Source: UBA6987 sp045617825 (GTDB taxonomy: Bacteria > Bacillota > Clostridia > Lachnospirales > Lachnospiraceae). From it: a stretch of DNA of 61,148 nucleotides. Shown here in pieces: positions 19,801-24,742 of the stretch; within the stretch, counting starts at the first letter, position 1; the number at the start of each line of letters is the position of its first letter. The translations under genes and the position numbers were made by a program. The DNA lies in assembly GCA_045617825.1 (NCBI GenBank), contig JAZLJI010000111.1, forward strand, positions 1 to 61,148. Reading direction: 5' to 3'. The notes beneath the pieces were generated by a model. It saw nothing but the letters and a program-made list of their open reading frames with translations. It made no database searches and was not told where the DNA came from.

Positions 19801-20494
19801 ACAGCACGTTGCCGTTGTTCACGACGAAGGAGGGCTCGGAAAGGGTCCCCGTGCCTCTGATCACACCGTAATCGTCCTCAACGCCGCCGTAGTAGCCGAT
19901 GACCGCGTTGGTCTCGCCGTATCTTCTCCGTTTCTCGGCATTTTCCTCGCCCCGCCAGTTCGTCATCAGGTCATCGTACTCGGCCCGGGTCGCGGTGAAG
20001 CAGCCGCCGAAGCGGGAGTCATCCTTATTGACGTAGAAAACGTCCAGGATCAGGCCGCTGCTGCGGTTGTAGCGGATGATATAGCTGCCCTGGCTCAGGA
20101 CCGTCTCGTCCAGCGCGGCAAAGGGCAGCAGAGAGCTGAGCAGGCTGGCGTTTTCGCTGCGGCTGTCATAATCCTCCGTGTCTCCGCCGACGATGAAATA
20201 GTATACGTCGTCGTCGCCGATGTCGATCTTTTCCTTATGGCCGAAGCAGTCCGTCAGCGCCGCGCCGGCGGCCGGATCCGCGTTCACCATTTTCCCCAGA
20301 TAGCCCTGGCTGTAGGCCACGCTCAGATGGTTCTGCGCCGCCAGGAACAGCTCCTTGGCCGCGCTGTCCATCTCCAGCTGCTTCATTCTTCTTTGATAAT
20401 TCGTGACCACGATCGCGGACAATGCACCCAGGACCACGATAATGGCTACCACGATCAACGTTTCCGCTAAGGTAAAACCTTTTCTTCGTCTCAT
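10853..20494 (-). CDS. Giant modular type IV pseudopilin, adhesin-like
   Basis: About 3,213 residues. The N-terminus is a prepilin leader and helix: basic leader, then KG/FTLAETLIVVAII with Glu at +5, so it should be cut by prepilin peptidase and assembled in a pilus. After a pilin-size head come two blocks of GLUG-type AGGLxG repeats (about residues 470-700 and 1095-1265). Next are InlB B-repeat-like segments (about 1425-1890), a His/Cys cluster with HTHxxSCY motifs (about 1975-2085), five or six units of about 65-75 residues with C-x-W, DGxTY and YYYxG (about 2095-2490), another B-repeat-like unit (about 2745-2835) and an MBG-like unit near the end (about 3020-3080). No sortase signal or C-terminal membrane segment is present. 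A GAGGTGAGGAT site supports the ATG at 20494; an ATG at 20512 overlaps the previous stop (TAATG). Likely a pilus-tip adhesin. Confidence 0.85.
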   Translation of the reverse strand: MRRRKGFTLAETLIVVAIIVVLGALSAIVVTNYQRRMKQLEMDSAAKELFLAAQNHLSVAYSQGYLGKMVNADPAAGAALTDCFGHKEKIDIGDDDVYYFIVGGDTEDYDSRSENASLLSSLLPFAALDETVLSQGSYIIRYNRSSGLILDVFYVNKDDSRFGGCFTATRAEYDDLMTNWRGEENAEKRRRYGETNAVIGYYGGVEDDYGVIRGTGTLSEPSFVVNNGNVLSLTIIDGNQVDTNLREISLKLVMKGLSSGTQKEYILLDKGGRSEKAPVGFTWTAGNTGTLVLDSLNDRHLHFSAMFESDGFLPGENLELKLVSFSEGTLTNRAESGLQTTNSLFADYDDSHTVKIGNFRHLENLSAEVSAFAQETLAVNCAEQITDLYWNDYISGVADGIWPISGDKTPQYYFRPVQTVQPITYLGRSHQISDVAIAETGTQAAGLFRNLYGSSVRNLELVDFAVSSEHGNAGALAGTVSGGSLYGILVRNSSGAFYDTEKIVGTNEEILAEIRGFNAGGLAGKVTDSTVDCCAASVYVKGVANSASIEDASAAGGLIGAAEGNCSITNSYSGGHTSRARYQDISDGEGHINVISAGWAGGLIGWANLYNDSEISCCYSTCSVNSTQMYAGGLIGEFDQGKVKDCYCTGRVSGPGACGYFIGLYWGTAEFEGDNYYLTNITVLKKAEAQIEDQRLNDTTSSYMYHVMPVSAAEAAENGLIVERAEDAVTTAYAYDHTLSIDYGGNYYFKTVRELNPNAPDVPFISVHYGDWQIPQMASLTHTVKNEDTLSLVVYASDERLQGMRSVAVAVLGEESDNVRLFRLNLEQVTPDATYPTGLKVTMAGYGYAMNGAATWIEITDINDPSVPDAIRHLEPVVEEDAGNYLITVIFDDITQTDKHFDQLFCSFTSGGNLLAGENIHVYASSSDKMNADISWAELYAGEWVPSNSLYAYEKDFTPVLDANGTNNKTFLKNVRHLENLDARISNVGVKTVSGMTLTFQEAEMIDDISWSDFYTLIYPVGLTTEVGGFLSLHAPNLRLFNGGNFTISSLPIQTVSNAITTWEPNSSGLFAAIDSELTVENVKLQDFDVKGSAAGYLAGKLRNGADLTVDGVLAISAEEVVVGSQFAGGLIGVIESGASADIRNSAAALMVSSTGAAGGLVGAVDGGTLAIAESYVGGHVNDDNDLNNDQQGRFDMNSAAGCNIVGGTEAGGLVGGVQRGSSVQITKSFCAASVAGTGGYAGGLVGEVVGDSLRLNTVYCIAPVYGAATGQSTVGALIGYGDTALSHASSLYYLPELYHGSSLSDVLVEGTSSAAHLTAHSAYYAAAPAESETEVNSIAGTVRAADGTYPTLIYKTFPFANCMTRGTTEGVREFPYSIWTHFDFDLNGFTGNVGRPPYFGTYYGDWEVAAVVPTVMHSVSFYYTLGATEDRISFENTALEAQKMIEDFGNTIILPSKRITGYQLTGWDIYNLAGNRVMTVGATDVVNLEARYCNSNLTFVARYAEDGNYSLTFYTNYDAYSGSFTGPWVRKGNPITIAGSTPINSLLLTPYIENLEDYNFECWCSNEELTDMLPTTDTTTVAEWSLFSGGTKEIKVYPRYRLANYYPINIDFYYTLTRDATELKDFYLVNGFPRYELQCRMGDDFTETVDLPAYEGYELLMVENRDSSVTSGSPAVGSWGISGNGISINLKSQYVADNNGANFYVIYLLNIPDVSGQVNYKLHLHYDHARNSDLEYSDTDEYVRQITGSDMVNRMPNVTIPDAPEGYRLGAIQVSALTSNPDANNFHVYYERQTYELAFDSRGGSFDYDTMEFYWGQPVNLFTLQPWVDWTAGRLTKVGNSFGGWKVYEKGYEDDEHRITATSFPMEKRNLEAVATWNPGMTTYRVSYWYQNIAGDGWLYMGSSGNLAVTSGTTINPNTNSPYTYLGSSVPAAITKDKAHFTLNTELSRPVVAASDGTTVLNLYFDRNIYTITFTIARDHVHTLSCYAIDQHVMITDATISHTHDASCYEGLGTRIVEDVLYHDHTCECWGLDPTMRPVLVTNPHISHISDCYDRTLGGAMTSGNNPHTHGLSCYEAGPEEIVSNYSCGVGANHSVTIDGTQYALDFRESSYPTEYKVYEVQATTGAAISARTYLKMVKIDGHYYVYHGDLEDGQTVSMTGCPWPIGAYDQVEVDGATYVVSNLDRSAAESVISCCDWEWQEGHRPGKMVKLNGTWYAYTGTAAVGTVITPSCRHWCQESEYYQLELNGRTYHCDQLIDFITNGTGYRDELRVFVMQMTNVENQSDVRNGKFVFYDGDWYYYDGPAEAGEILTRDCAWFTGDYMKLVLDGVTYRVDGLTNNQLQVTEVLLTDIDDQRATRTAYAVKYGSDYYYYTGSVPRGGIVPSSCEYWFTGSYKSMTIDGTTYKVSDLTADSLAVNKRVYRVFLKNVVDQNDYRYVKVMPWITTGDDGSRVVDWYLYTGEEAAGTTAPAAEGHCSNIKGHLSARYEANIAEPFDILSDSDKWGTSYHEFAGRYVTTLDVMPGGDVTFWRRGVYGSNNQLQYLVEVTETEAAANQYDAVAKLSYPFSTTPHYFKIYHLVKYQLGSMYLTDAEEFHTIAGYTKWGYSYNNLITRGTFKDYSTINRYNGGFGTNQANVTFFYLRNTYDLTIRISSEDEYGTRSTTDHVVPGVQFEAYLKDHHLNGGTLGYYEGAAATDPHDGSVYHLYYDETHSQLITPEEFETIQMPAGGMMLFGYWNPPQYEVSFYSDYDETTGTYGPACDIDPLQVTRGRSLDDVMTDHGRLLDAYKPTAVGKTFFDWYYWDSTANTARRFHTGDAIRGNMRLYAKWNELYASGRTVEIEVLHIDADTGEVLERMERSPYLITGRPELFYAKTFEGYFPETMAQAVLITEDTESVVFRYYKQSDWHYSVEYYIRLNSAGDGSNYAAGSYTLPTPIKVERGRAVNLKDEVWFEMPAGYEKYSYLGYEFSHFDEASNTMTIESGNSGRVEIYPTSLTPDANGSQAVIRFYLTLDLNSLDIEDAYITYDGQAHNTAVKEDHTVSTLPTGWKVMMYYVSTENAVNAGAYTANVTAAVTVPGQSLPYLLDSTTSMIRILPINLTVASEGGRILYNPNEVELLLRNDPNTNIRVQNVPLGEVKLPENNGRYFAPNEGIDVFFAVDAFRVEKGLMPNSFTYKLYRMENGRKVYANDTNGIAGNYVIQTVFGQLVVE

Positions 20495-20511
20495 ATCCTC
20501 ACCTCGCCTCA

Positions 20512-21108
20512 TTAAGCTGCTTCGGTCTCAGTTCCCATGATCATCGCCGCGGATCCGGTCTGGATCTGCAGGACGCCCTGCTCTGCCAACGGGTTATCCT
20601 GTCCTTCCCGGTATACTGCCAGCCCGGTAAAGGTCATCATGCACGCCACCGGGTCATAGCTTACGCTTTGATAGGTCAGATGCAGGTTCTCCGTGGCGAT
20701 CTTGCTGTTCACCAGCAGGTTCTTCGTCTGTTCCAGTGTGATGACGTTGGCATACTGTATCAGGTAGATGTCCTGATACACGCCCTCCAGCATGATGCTG
20801 GACTGGCTCCCGTTGCTGCTGGTACGGTAATTGATCACCGTGTACGTGGCGTTGTCATCTCTTTCCAGGGAGATATCCTTGGCGGTCCCCAGCTCATGCC
20901 GCAGCATGGTGATGCCGGTGGAAAGCAGCATCTGCGCATTGGCGGTGTCGGTCACCGTGCCGTAGGAGCTTTGTGCCAGAGAAACGCCTCTGGCCAGGAC
21001 CGCGGCGGTCATCAGCATCAGCAGAATGGCGACCAGCATCTCGGCCAGCGTGAAGCCGCCGGAGCTCCGCTCACGGTCTTCAATCATCGTTTCCGTCTGC
21101 GTTGTCAT
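20512..21108 (-). CDS. GspJ/PilW-like pseudopilin
   Basis: 198 residues from the ATG at 21108, which follows an AGGCGG site and lies inside the end of the upstream gene. The leader ends in SGG/FTLAEMLVAILLMLMTAAVL, a canonical prepilin cleavage site with Glu at +5. The rest is a beta-rich pilin-like head. In type II secretion and type IV pili, GspJ/PilW-type minor pseudopilins form a tip complex with I and K types. Position between an I-like gene and the giant pseudopilin supports that role; subtype assignment is inferred from order and N-terminus. Confidence 0.82.
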   Translation of the reverse strand: MTTQTETMIEDRERSSGGFTLAEMLVAILLMLMTAAVLARGVSLAQSSYGTVTDTANAQMLLSTGITMLRHELGTAKDISLERDDNATYTVINYRTSSNGSQSSIMLEGVYQDIYLIQYANVITLEQTKNLLVNSKIATENLHLTYQSVSYDPVACMMTFTGLAVYREGQDNPLAEQGVLQIQTGSAAMIMGTETEAA

Positions 21109-21463
21109 CCGCCACCGCCTTTCTGAAGGACACCACCCGGTCGTCCTTCTGATTGATAAAGTACTCGATATCGTACTGATCGTGTCCTTCAATAAGCTCC
21201 ACGACCTGATCCTGCGCGTTTTTGATGACCAGCGTTCCCTCGGCGTCCGCCTCAGCGCCCTGGACCGCCACGTGATTGTTGGCGTCGTAGTAAGCCGCCA
21301 TGCGGACCTTGCTGTCCCGGATCAGATTGACGGCCGTCGTGATGCAGGTGACCAGTGCGGCCATCGCCAGGCAGGCGATCATCACGCCCATCAGGGTCTC
21401 GATCAGGGTCTCACCGTTATTCTGACGAAGCTTTTTCAGCGCTTTATTTTTCTTCTTAATCAT
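21080..21463 (-). CDS. GspI/PilV-like pseudopilin
   Basis: 127 residues. A lysine-rich leader ends in NNG/ETLIETLMGVMIACLAMAAL. The residue after the cleavage site is Glu instead of Phe or Met, but Glu at +5 and the hydrophobic helix are kept. The head is short and strongly acidic at its C-terminus. The start overlaps the previous gene and the end overlaps the next gene, so translation is coupled. Likely a minor pseudopilin of the tip complex. Confidence 0.78.
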   Translation of the reverse strand: MIKKKNKALKKLRQNNGETLIETLMGVMIACLAMAALVTCITTAVNLIRDSKVRMAAYYDANNHVAVQGAEADAEGTLVIKNAQDQVVELIEGHDQYDIEYFINQKDDRVVSFRKAVADDNADGNDD

Positions 21464-22301
21464 AGCTAAGCTCCTTCCGGTCGATCAGCGTCCAGCAGAT
21501 GCTCGACGTTTTCGTCGTGACCATCGTATGGTCCTTGATCTCGTCGACCGTATACGGCAGCACGCCCTTCACACTTCCGGGCTGCGGGTCGATCGTGATC
21601 CTGACGCTCTCGGTCACCACGTTGTTTTCCTTCACCTCCGCGGAATAGGTCAGCTGCACGCGGTACCGTTCATTGCTCCCTTCATCAAAATTATAAAGGA
21701 GGATATAGAGGTTCCCGTTTTCCTGCATTTCCACGTCCATTTTTACGTCCAGCACGTTGACCGCTTCGGCCTGTTCCTCGTCGAACTCGTGCTCGAAGCT
21801 GTAACGGTAGGTCAGTCTGCTCCCGTTGTACTTATTGCGGTTCCAGACGCCGATGTCATAGCCGGTAAAGTTGACGCAGTTCTCGCCCAGGATCTTGTCG
21901 ATGGCCCAGTCAAGGGTCAGGCTGCGTCCGCGGGCGATATTGCTTCTGTCCTCAAAATACGAGGTATAGTGATAGATCGGCTCCGTCGCTTCCGTGTTGC
22001 CGATGATGACGACGTTGTACGTATTTTCCGTGACCGTCGTGCTCTCGCTCCACTGCTTCGTCTCCTCGCGGACGATCGACACCTTGAAATTGTTCAGTTC
22101 CTTTTCGATGATGTCCGCCGCGGAGGACACGCTGTAATACCGCGCGTCCGCCACCGCCAGCTGGCTGACACGGCCGGCCGCCGCGGTCGCCGCGTGGAGC
22201 AGGACCGCTCCCACCACCGCCGCGACGAGCAGCAGCATCATCGCGAAGCTCAGGGACGCGCCTCGCTGTGAGGTGATCTTCCGGTATATTTTCTTTATCA
22301 T
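21456..22301 (-). CDS. GspK/PilX-like pseudopilin, first gene of the operon
   Basis: 281 residues from the ATG at 22301, which has a GAAGGA site; an upstream in-frame ATG at 22373 lacks one. The N-terminus reads SQRG/ASLSFAMMLLLVAAVVGAVLL, a prepilin-like helix in which the +5 Glu is missing. Loss of Glu5 is a known feature of GspK, the terminal tip subunit of type II pseudopili. The head is about 240 residues with several Cys-free beta-like stretches. It opens the four-gene operon that ends with the giant pseudopilin. Confidence 0.78.
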   Translation of the reverse strand: MIKKIYRKITSQRGASLSFAMMLLLVAAVVGAVLLHAATAAAGRVSQLAVADARYYSVSSAADIIEKELNNFKVSIVREETKQWSESTTVTENTYNVVIIGNTEATEPIYHYTSYFEDRSNIARGRSLTLDWAIDKILGENCVNFTGYDIGVWNRNKYNGSRLTYRYSFEHEFDEEQAEAVNVLDVKMDVEMQENGNLYILLYNFDEGSNERYRVQLTYSAEVKENNVVTESVRITIDPQPGSVKGVLPYTVDEIKDHTMVTTKTSSICWTLIDRKELSYD

Positions 22302-22352
22302 AATAGCATCCTTCAAAGCAGAATCCTCTCTGGGGCATAAATGTACAGATGC

Positions 22353-22358
22353 AGTATA
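22353..22358 (-). promoter_or_regulatory. Possible -10 of the pseudopilin operon
   Basis: Minus-strand TATACT about 50 bp before the first gene. No convincing -35 lies 17 bp upstream, though poly-A/T tracts at 22386-22425 could act as an UP element. Confidence 0.35.
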
Positions 22359-22485
22359 CCGCAAATCCTCCAAAATGTTAAGGGGTTTTCAACTATTTTT
22401 TTCGATTTTTTGGCGATATTTTTTGTGAAATTTCTGTGGCGGAGAAATATTTATCCTCTTCCGGGGAAACAGCGCGGGCAAACGA

Positions 22486-22514
22486 TTGAAATTACGTGCG
22501 AAAGCGCATATAAT
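22486..22514 (+). promoter_or_regulatory. Promoter of the Lgt-like gene
   Basis: TTGAAA (22486-22491), 17-bp spacer, TATAAT (22509-22514). It diverges from the pseudopilin operon. Confidence 0.7.
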
Positions 22515-22548
22515 TACGGAAGAAGATCGATAGGAAGGGATGTTTTGT

Positions 22549-23196
22549 ATGGACTTTTTCGTGATCCTGCTGATCGGCCTCGTTCTGCTCTTTGCCGTCT
22601 CGCTTTATCTTAGTAACCTTTACGCGATCAGGCGCTTTAAGGCCTGCGTCATAGCCGCCGCCGTCGTCCTCACCGGGTACGTCGGCTCGGTCATCATGTA
22701 TTTCATCGAAAACGGCGAGTTCGGGGGCCGGTCGTTTTTCGGAGGACTGTTCCTGCTCCCGCCGGCCATGCTGCTCCTTGCCCGGCTGCTCGGCGAGTCC
22801 GCGCGGGACGTCTGGGACGTCAGTGCCCCCTGCGGCACGGCGCTCCTCGCCGTCGTCAAGGTCCACTGCCTGAGGATCGGCTGCTGCCGCGGGGCCGTCA
22901 TCAGATACCTCGGCGGCAATACCTACCTGCGTTTCCCCAGCCAGCTCTGCGAGCTGTGCTTCGGGCTCATCCTCACCGCCGTCGCCTTCCTCAAGCTGAA
23001 AAACGGCAAATGGCGCGGTGTCGCGCTGCCCTGGTGCCTTTATCTCTACGGGATCGGCCGCTTCGTGCTGGACTTCTTCCGCGACGGGGACCCCATTTTC
23101 TGGCAGGTCCACATCGGAAGCCTTTGGGCCCTGCTCTCCGCGGCGATCGGGATCGTCTGGCTGGCCAGGGCAAGCAAACAAAAGAAGACCGCCTGA
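22549..23196 (+). CDS. Atypical Lgt-family membrane protein
   Basis: 215 residues from the ATG at 22549, placed correctly after AGGAAGGG; an ATG at 22540 is too close to that site. It resembles prolipoprotein diacylglyceryl transferase in outline: about six or seven membrane segments, GRSFFGGLF, then a VHCLRIGCCRG loop, and a C-terminal YLYGIGRFVLDFFRDGD that matches Lgt RFxIEFxR endings. The usual HxG and GRIGNFxN motifs are altered, so it may not be the housekeeping Lgt. It stands between the two pilus operons. Confidence 0.65.
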   Translation: MDFFVILLIGLVLLFAVSLYLSNLYAIRRFKACVIAAAVVLTGYVGSVIMYFIENGEFGGRSFFGGLFLLPPAMLLLARLLGESARDVWDVSAPCGTALLAVVKVHCLRIGCCRGAVIRYLGGNTYLRFPSQLCELCFGLILTAVAFLKLKNGKWRGVALPWCLYLYGIGRFVLDFFRDGDPIFWQVHIGSLWALLSAAIGIVWLARASKQKKTA

Positions 23197-23216
23197 GGGT
23201 CTTAGTCACGCCAAAT

Positions 23217-23264
23217 AAAAATCCGCCGGTCAGGCGCGTCCCTGCGCGCTGCCCGGCAGATTTT
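23217..23264. terminator. Bidirectional terminator
   Basis: Stem AATCxGCCGG/CCGGCxGATT with a GC-rich inner part, flanked by A-rich and T-rich sides, between convergent genes. Confidence 0.75.
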
Positions 23265-23265
23265 T

Positions 23266-24390
23266 TCATCCCATCCTGCTGGCCACCAGGCGGTCTCTGC
23301 CCGACTGCTTGGCCTTGTACAGATTTTCGTCGGCGGCATTCACGATATCCGCCGGTCCCGCGGTCTTCCCGGCAGGCACCTCCAGCAGACCTATGCTGAC
23401 CGTCACGGTCGTCGGCGTCTCCAGAAAGATGAACTTATCCAGCCGGCGCCGCGCCAGGATGCGTTTGCAGATGGCGGAGGCATTTCCCGCCAGATAGAAC
23501 AGGATGGCGAATTCCTCGCCGCCCCAGCGGCAGACGATGCCGTTATCTCCCACCTGCTCCTCCAGGTCCGCGGCAGCGCGCTTCAGCACCTCGTCGCCGC
23601 TCTGATGGCCGAAACGGTCGTTGATGGATTTGAAGAAGTCCAGGTCCACGATGGCAAAGGCCTCGCCGCGGCTGGCATTTTCCGCCAGGAAGCGGTCCAT
23701 GCACAGATTGAAGCCGTAGCGGTTGTAGAGCCCCGTCAGCGCGTCGCGGCGGGACTGCTCCTGATACTGCTCCTTGGCCTCCCGCAGCTTGGTCTGGGTG
23801 ATGCTCCGCAGCTCCTCCAGCAGAAAGCCCACCGCGAAAAAGGCCATGTACAGCAGCGGGAAGCGCAGCAGGAAGGACCCCGTGTACGCGTACTGCAGCT
23901 GAGCTTTTCCCCAATCGGTCCAGAACAGCAGCACGATGACGGCAAATTGCAGTGCGGACAGCAGGCTGCCGTAGCGGATCCCGTACAGCAGCATCCCGCA
24001 GGCAGGGAGCAGCGCCGCCCAGATGGCGCTGAAACCCTCCGGCTCGCCGAAGATCAGAAACGCGGTGAACAGCACCAGGATCTCGGCGGCCAGCAGGCAG
24101 GACGCCAGCTTCTCCGTCCAGGAGCGGAGGAAGCACAGACCGACGTTGATCAGATTGGCCCCGCAGAAGCAGTACGTCAACTTCATCAGCAGCTCCCAGC
24201 CGGTGATCTTGTTGAGAACGGTCATCCCCAGCGAGACCAGAAAAAAGATTATATAAATTAGGAAGAATTGGGCACGGTACCGTAGCCCTTCCTCAGTCAG
24301 CACCGTCTTCATCTGACGGCGGTTGCGGAAGAGGATCACCGGCACCGGCTTCCAGGTTTCATCATATTCCAAAAGCAGATTATCTTGCAT
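23266..24390 (-). CDS. Membrane diguanylate cyclase (GGDEF)
   Basis: 374 residues from an ATG at 24390 with a GAGG site; the open frame extends to a TTG at 24402. Residues about 40-200 contain six or so membrane segments with no recognised extracellular sensor. A short coiled coil (KLREAKEQYQEQSRRD) leads into the GGDEF domain: DALTGLYNR, the metal-binding DLDFFKSINDRFGHQSGD and the active-site GGEEF. No RxxD inhibitory site precedes GGEEF. It should make c-di-GMP from GTP. It is divergent from the pilus operon, whose ATPase has a c-di-GMP-type MshEN domain. Confidence 0.93.
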   Translation of the reverse strand: MQDNLLLEYDETWKPVPVILFRNRRQMKTVLTEEGLRYRAQFFLIYIIFFLVSLGMTVLNKITGWELLMKLTYCFCGANLINVGLCFLRSWTEKLASCLLAAEILVLFTAFLIFGEPEGFSAIWAALLPACGMLLYGIRYGSLLSALQFAVIVLLFWTDWGKAQLQYAYTGSFLLRFPLLYMAFFAVGFLLEELRSITQTKLREAKEQYQEQSRRDALTGLYNRYGFNLCMDRFLAENASRGEAFAIVDLDFFKSINDRFGHQSGDEVLKRAAADLEEQVGDNGIVCRWGGEEFAILFYLAGNASAICKRILARRRLDKFIFLETPTTVTVSIGLLEVPAGKTAGPADIVNAADENLYKAKQSGRDRLVASRMG

Positions 24391-24427
24391 GATCAGCCTC
24401 AAATGGCAAAAGGTAATATAAGGGAGT

Positions 24428-24456
24428 ATTATACTACTGCCTTATCTGTTTTGCAA
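24428..24456 (-). promoter_or_regulatory. Promoter of the diguanylate cyclase gene
   Basis: Minus-strand TTGCAA (24451-24456), 17-bp spacer, TATAAT (24428-24433). Confidence 0.7.
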
Positions 24457-24656
24457 GCATTCCCGGGAAAAAGTGCCCGGCGGATGCTTTTCGGAGCGCC
24501 TCTCGGGGAAAACGCTGCGCATTTGCCGGGGATAGAGAGGCGCTCGGCAGGCGGAAGGGACGTCTTCCCGAGCGGGCCCTGCGCTTTTCCTCCGGCCCCA
24601 AGTGTGAAAAACATCCTTTGTGTTCGAAAAAAACCGAACTTTACTGCATTTTTTGC

Positions 24657-24684
24657 TTGACAAATCTGTGGGATTCTGTATAAT
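24657..24684 (+). promoter_or_regulatory. Promoter of the pilus operon
   Basis: Perfect TTGACA (24657-24662) and TATAAT (24679-24684) with a 16-bp spacer, about 58 bp before pilB. It is the strongest consensus promoter in the window. Confidence 0.85.
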
Positions 24685-24742
24685 CGACTCATGATTAGTC
24701 TCGGGTAACGTATGTCCCGGGGCCTATCTACAGGAGGTAGTT

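Larger units (their letters stand above)
24391..24742. other. Divergent promoter region between the GGDEF and pilus genes
   Basis: No gene is seen. Besides the two promoters listed separately, it contains an 11-bp perfect stem GAGCGCCTCTC/GAGAGGCGCTC (24494-24504 with 24535-24545) enclosing 30 nt. In the pilB leader the AGGAG ribosome site lies in the loop of a CTAC/GTAG hairpin. Confidence 0.5.

Noticed and set aside
17564..20470. Long open frame on the plus strand, opposite the giant pseudopilin gene
   Set aside because: It is antisense to a clear gene, has low-complexity Val/Ala/Arg/His composition and no family motif; GC-rich codon bias explains it. The same applies to plus-strand frames at 375-2894, 5757-7157 and 46779-49448.
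24685..24742. c-di-GMP riboswitch in the pilB leader
   Set aside because: The leader is only about 50 nt and lacks the conserved GEMM core, so control would have to act through the protein.
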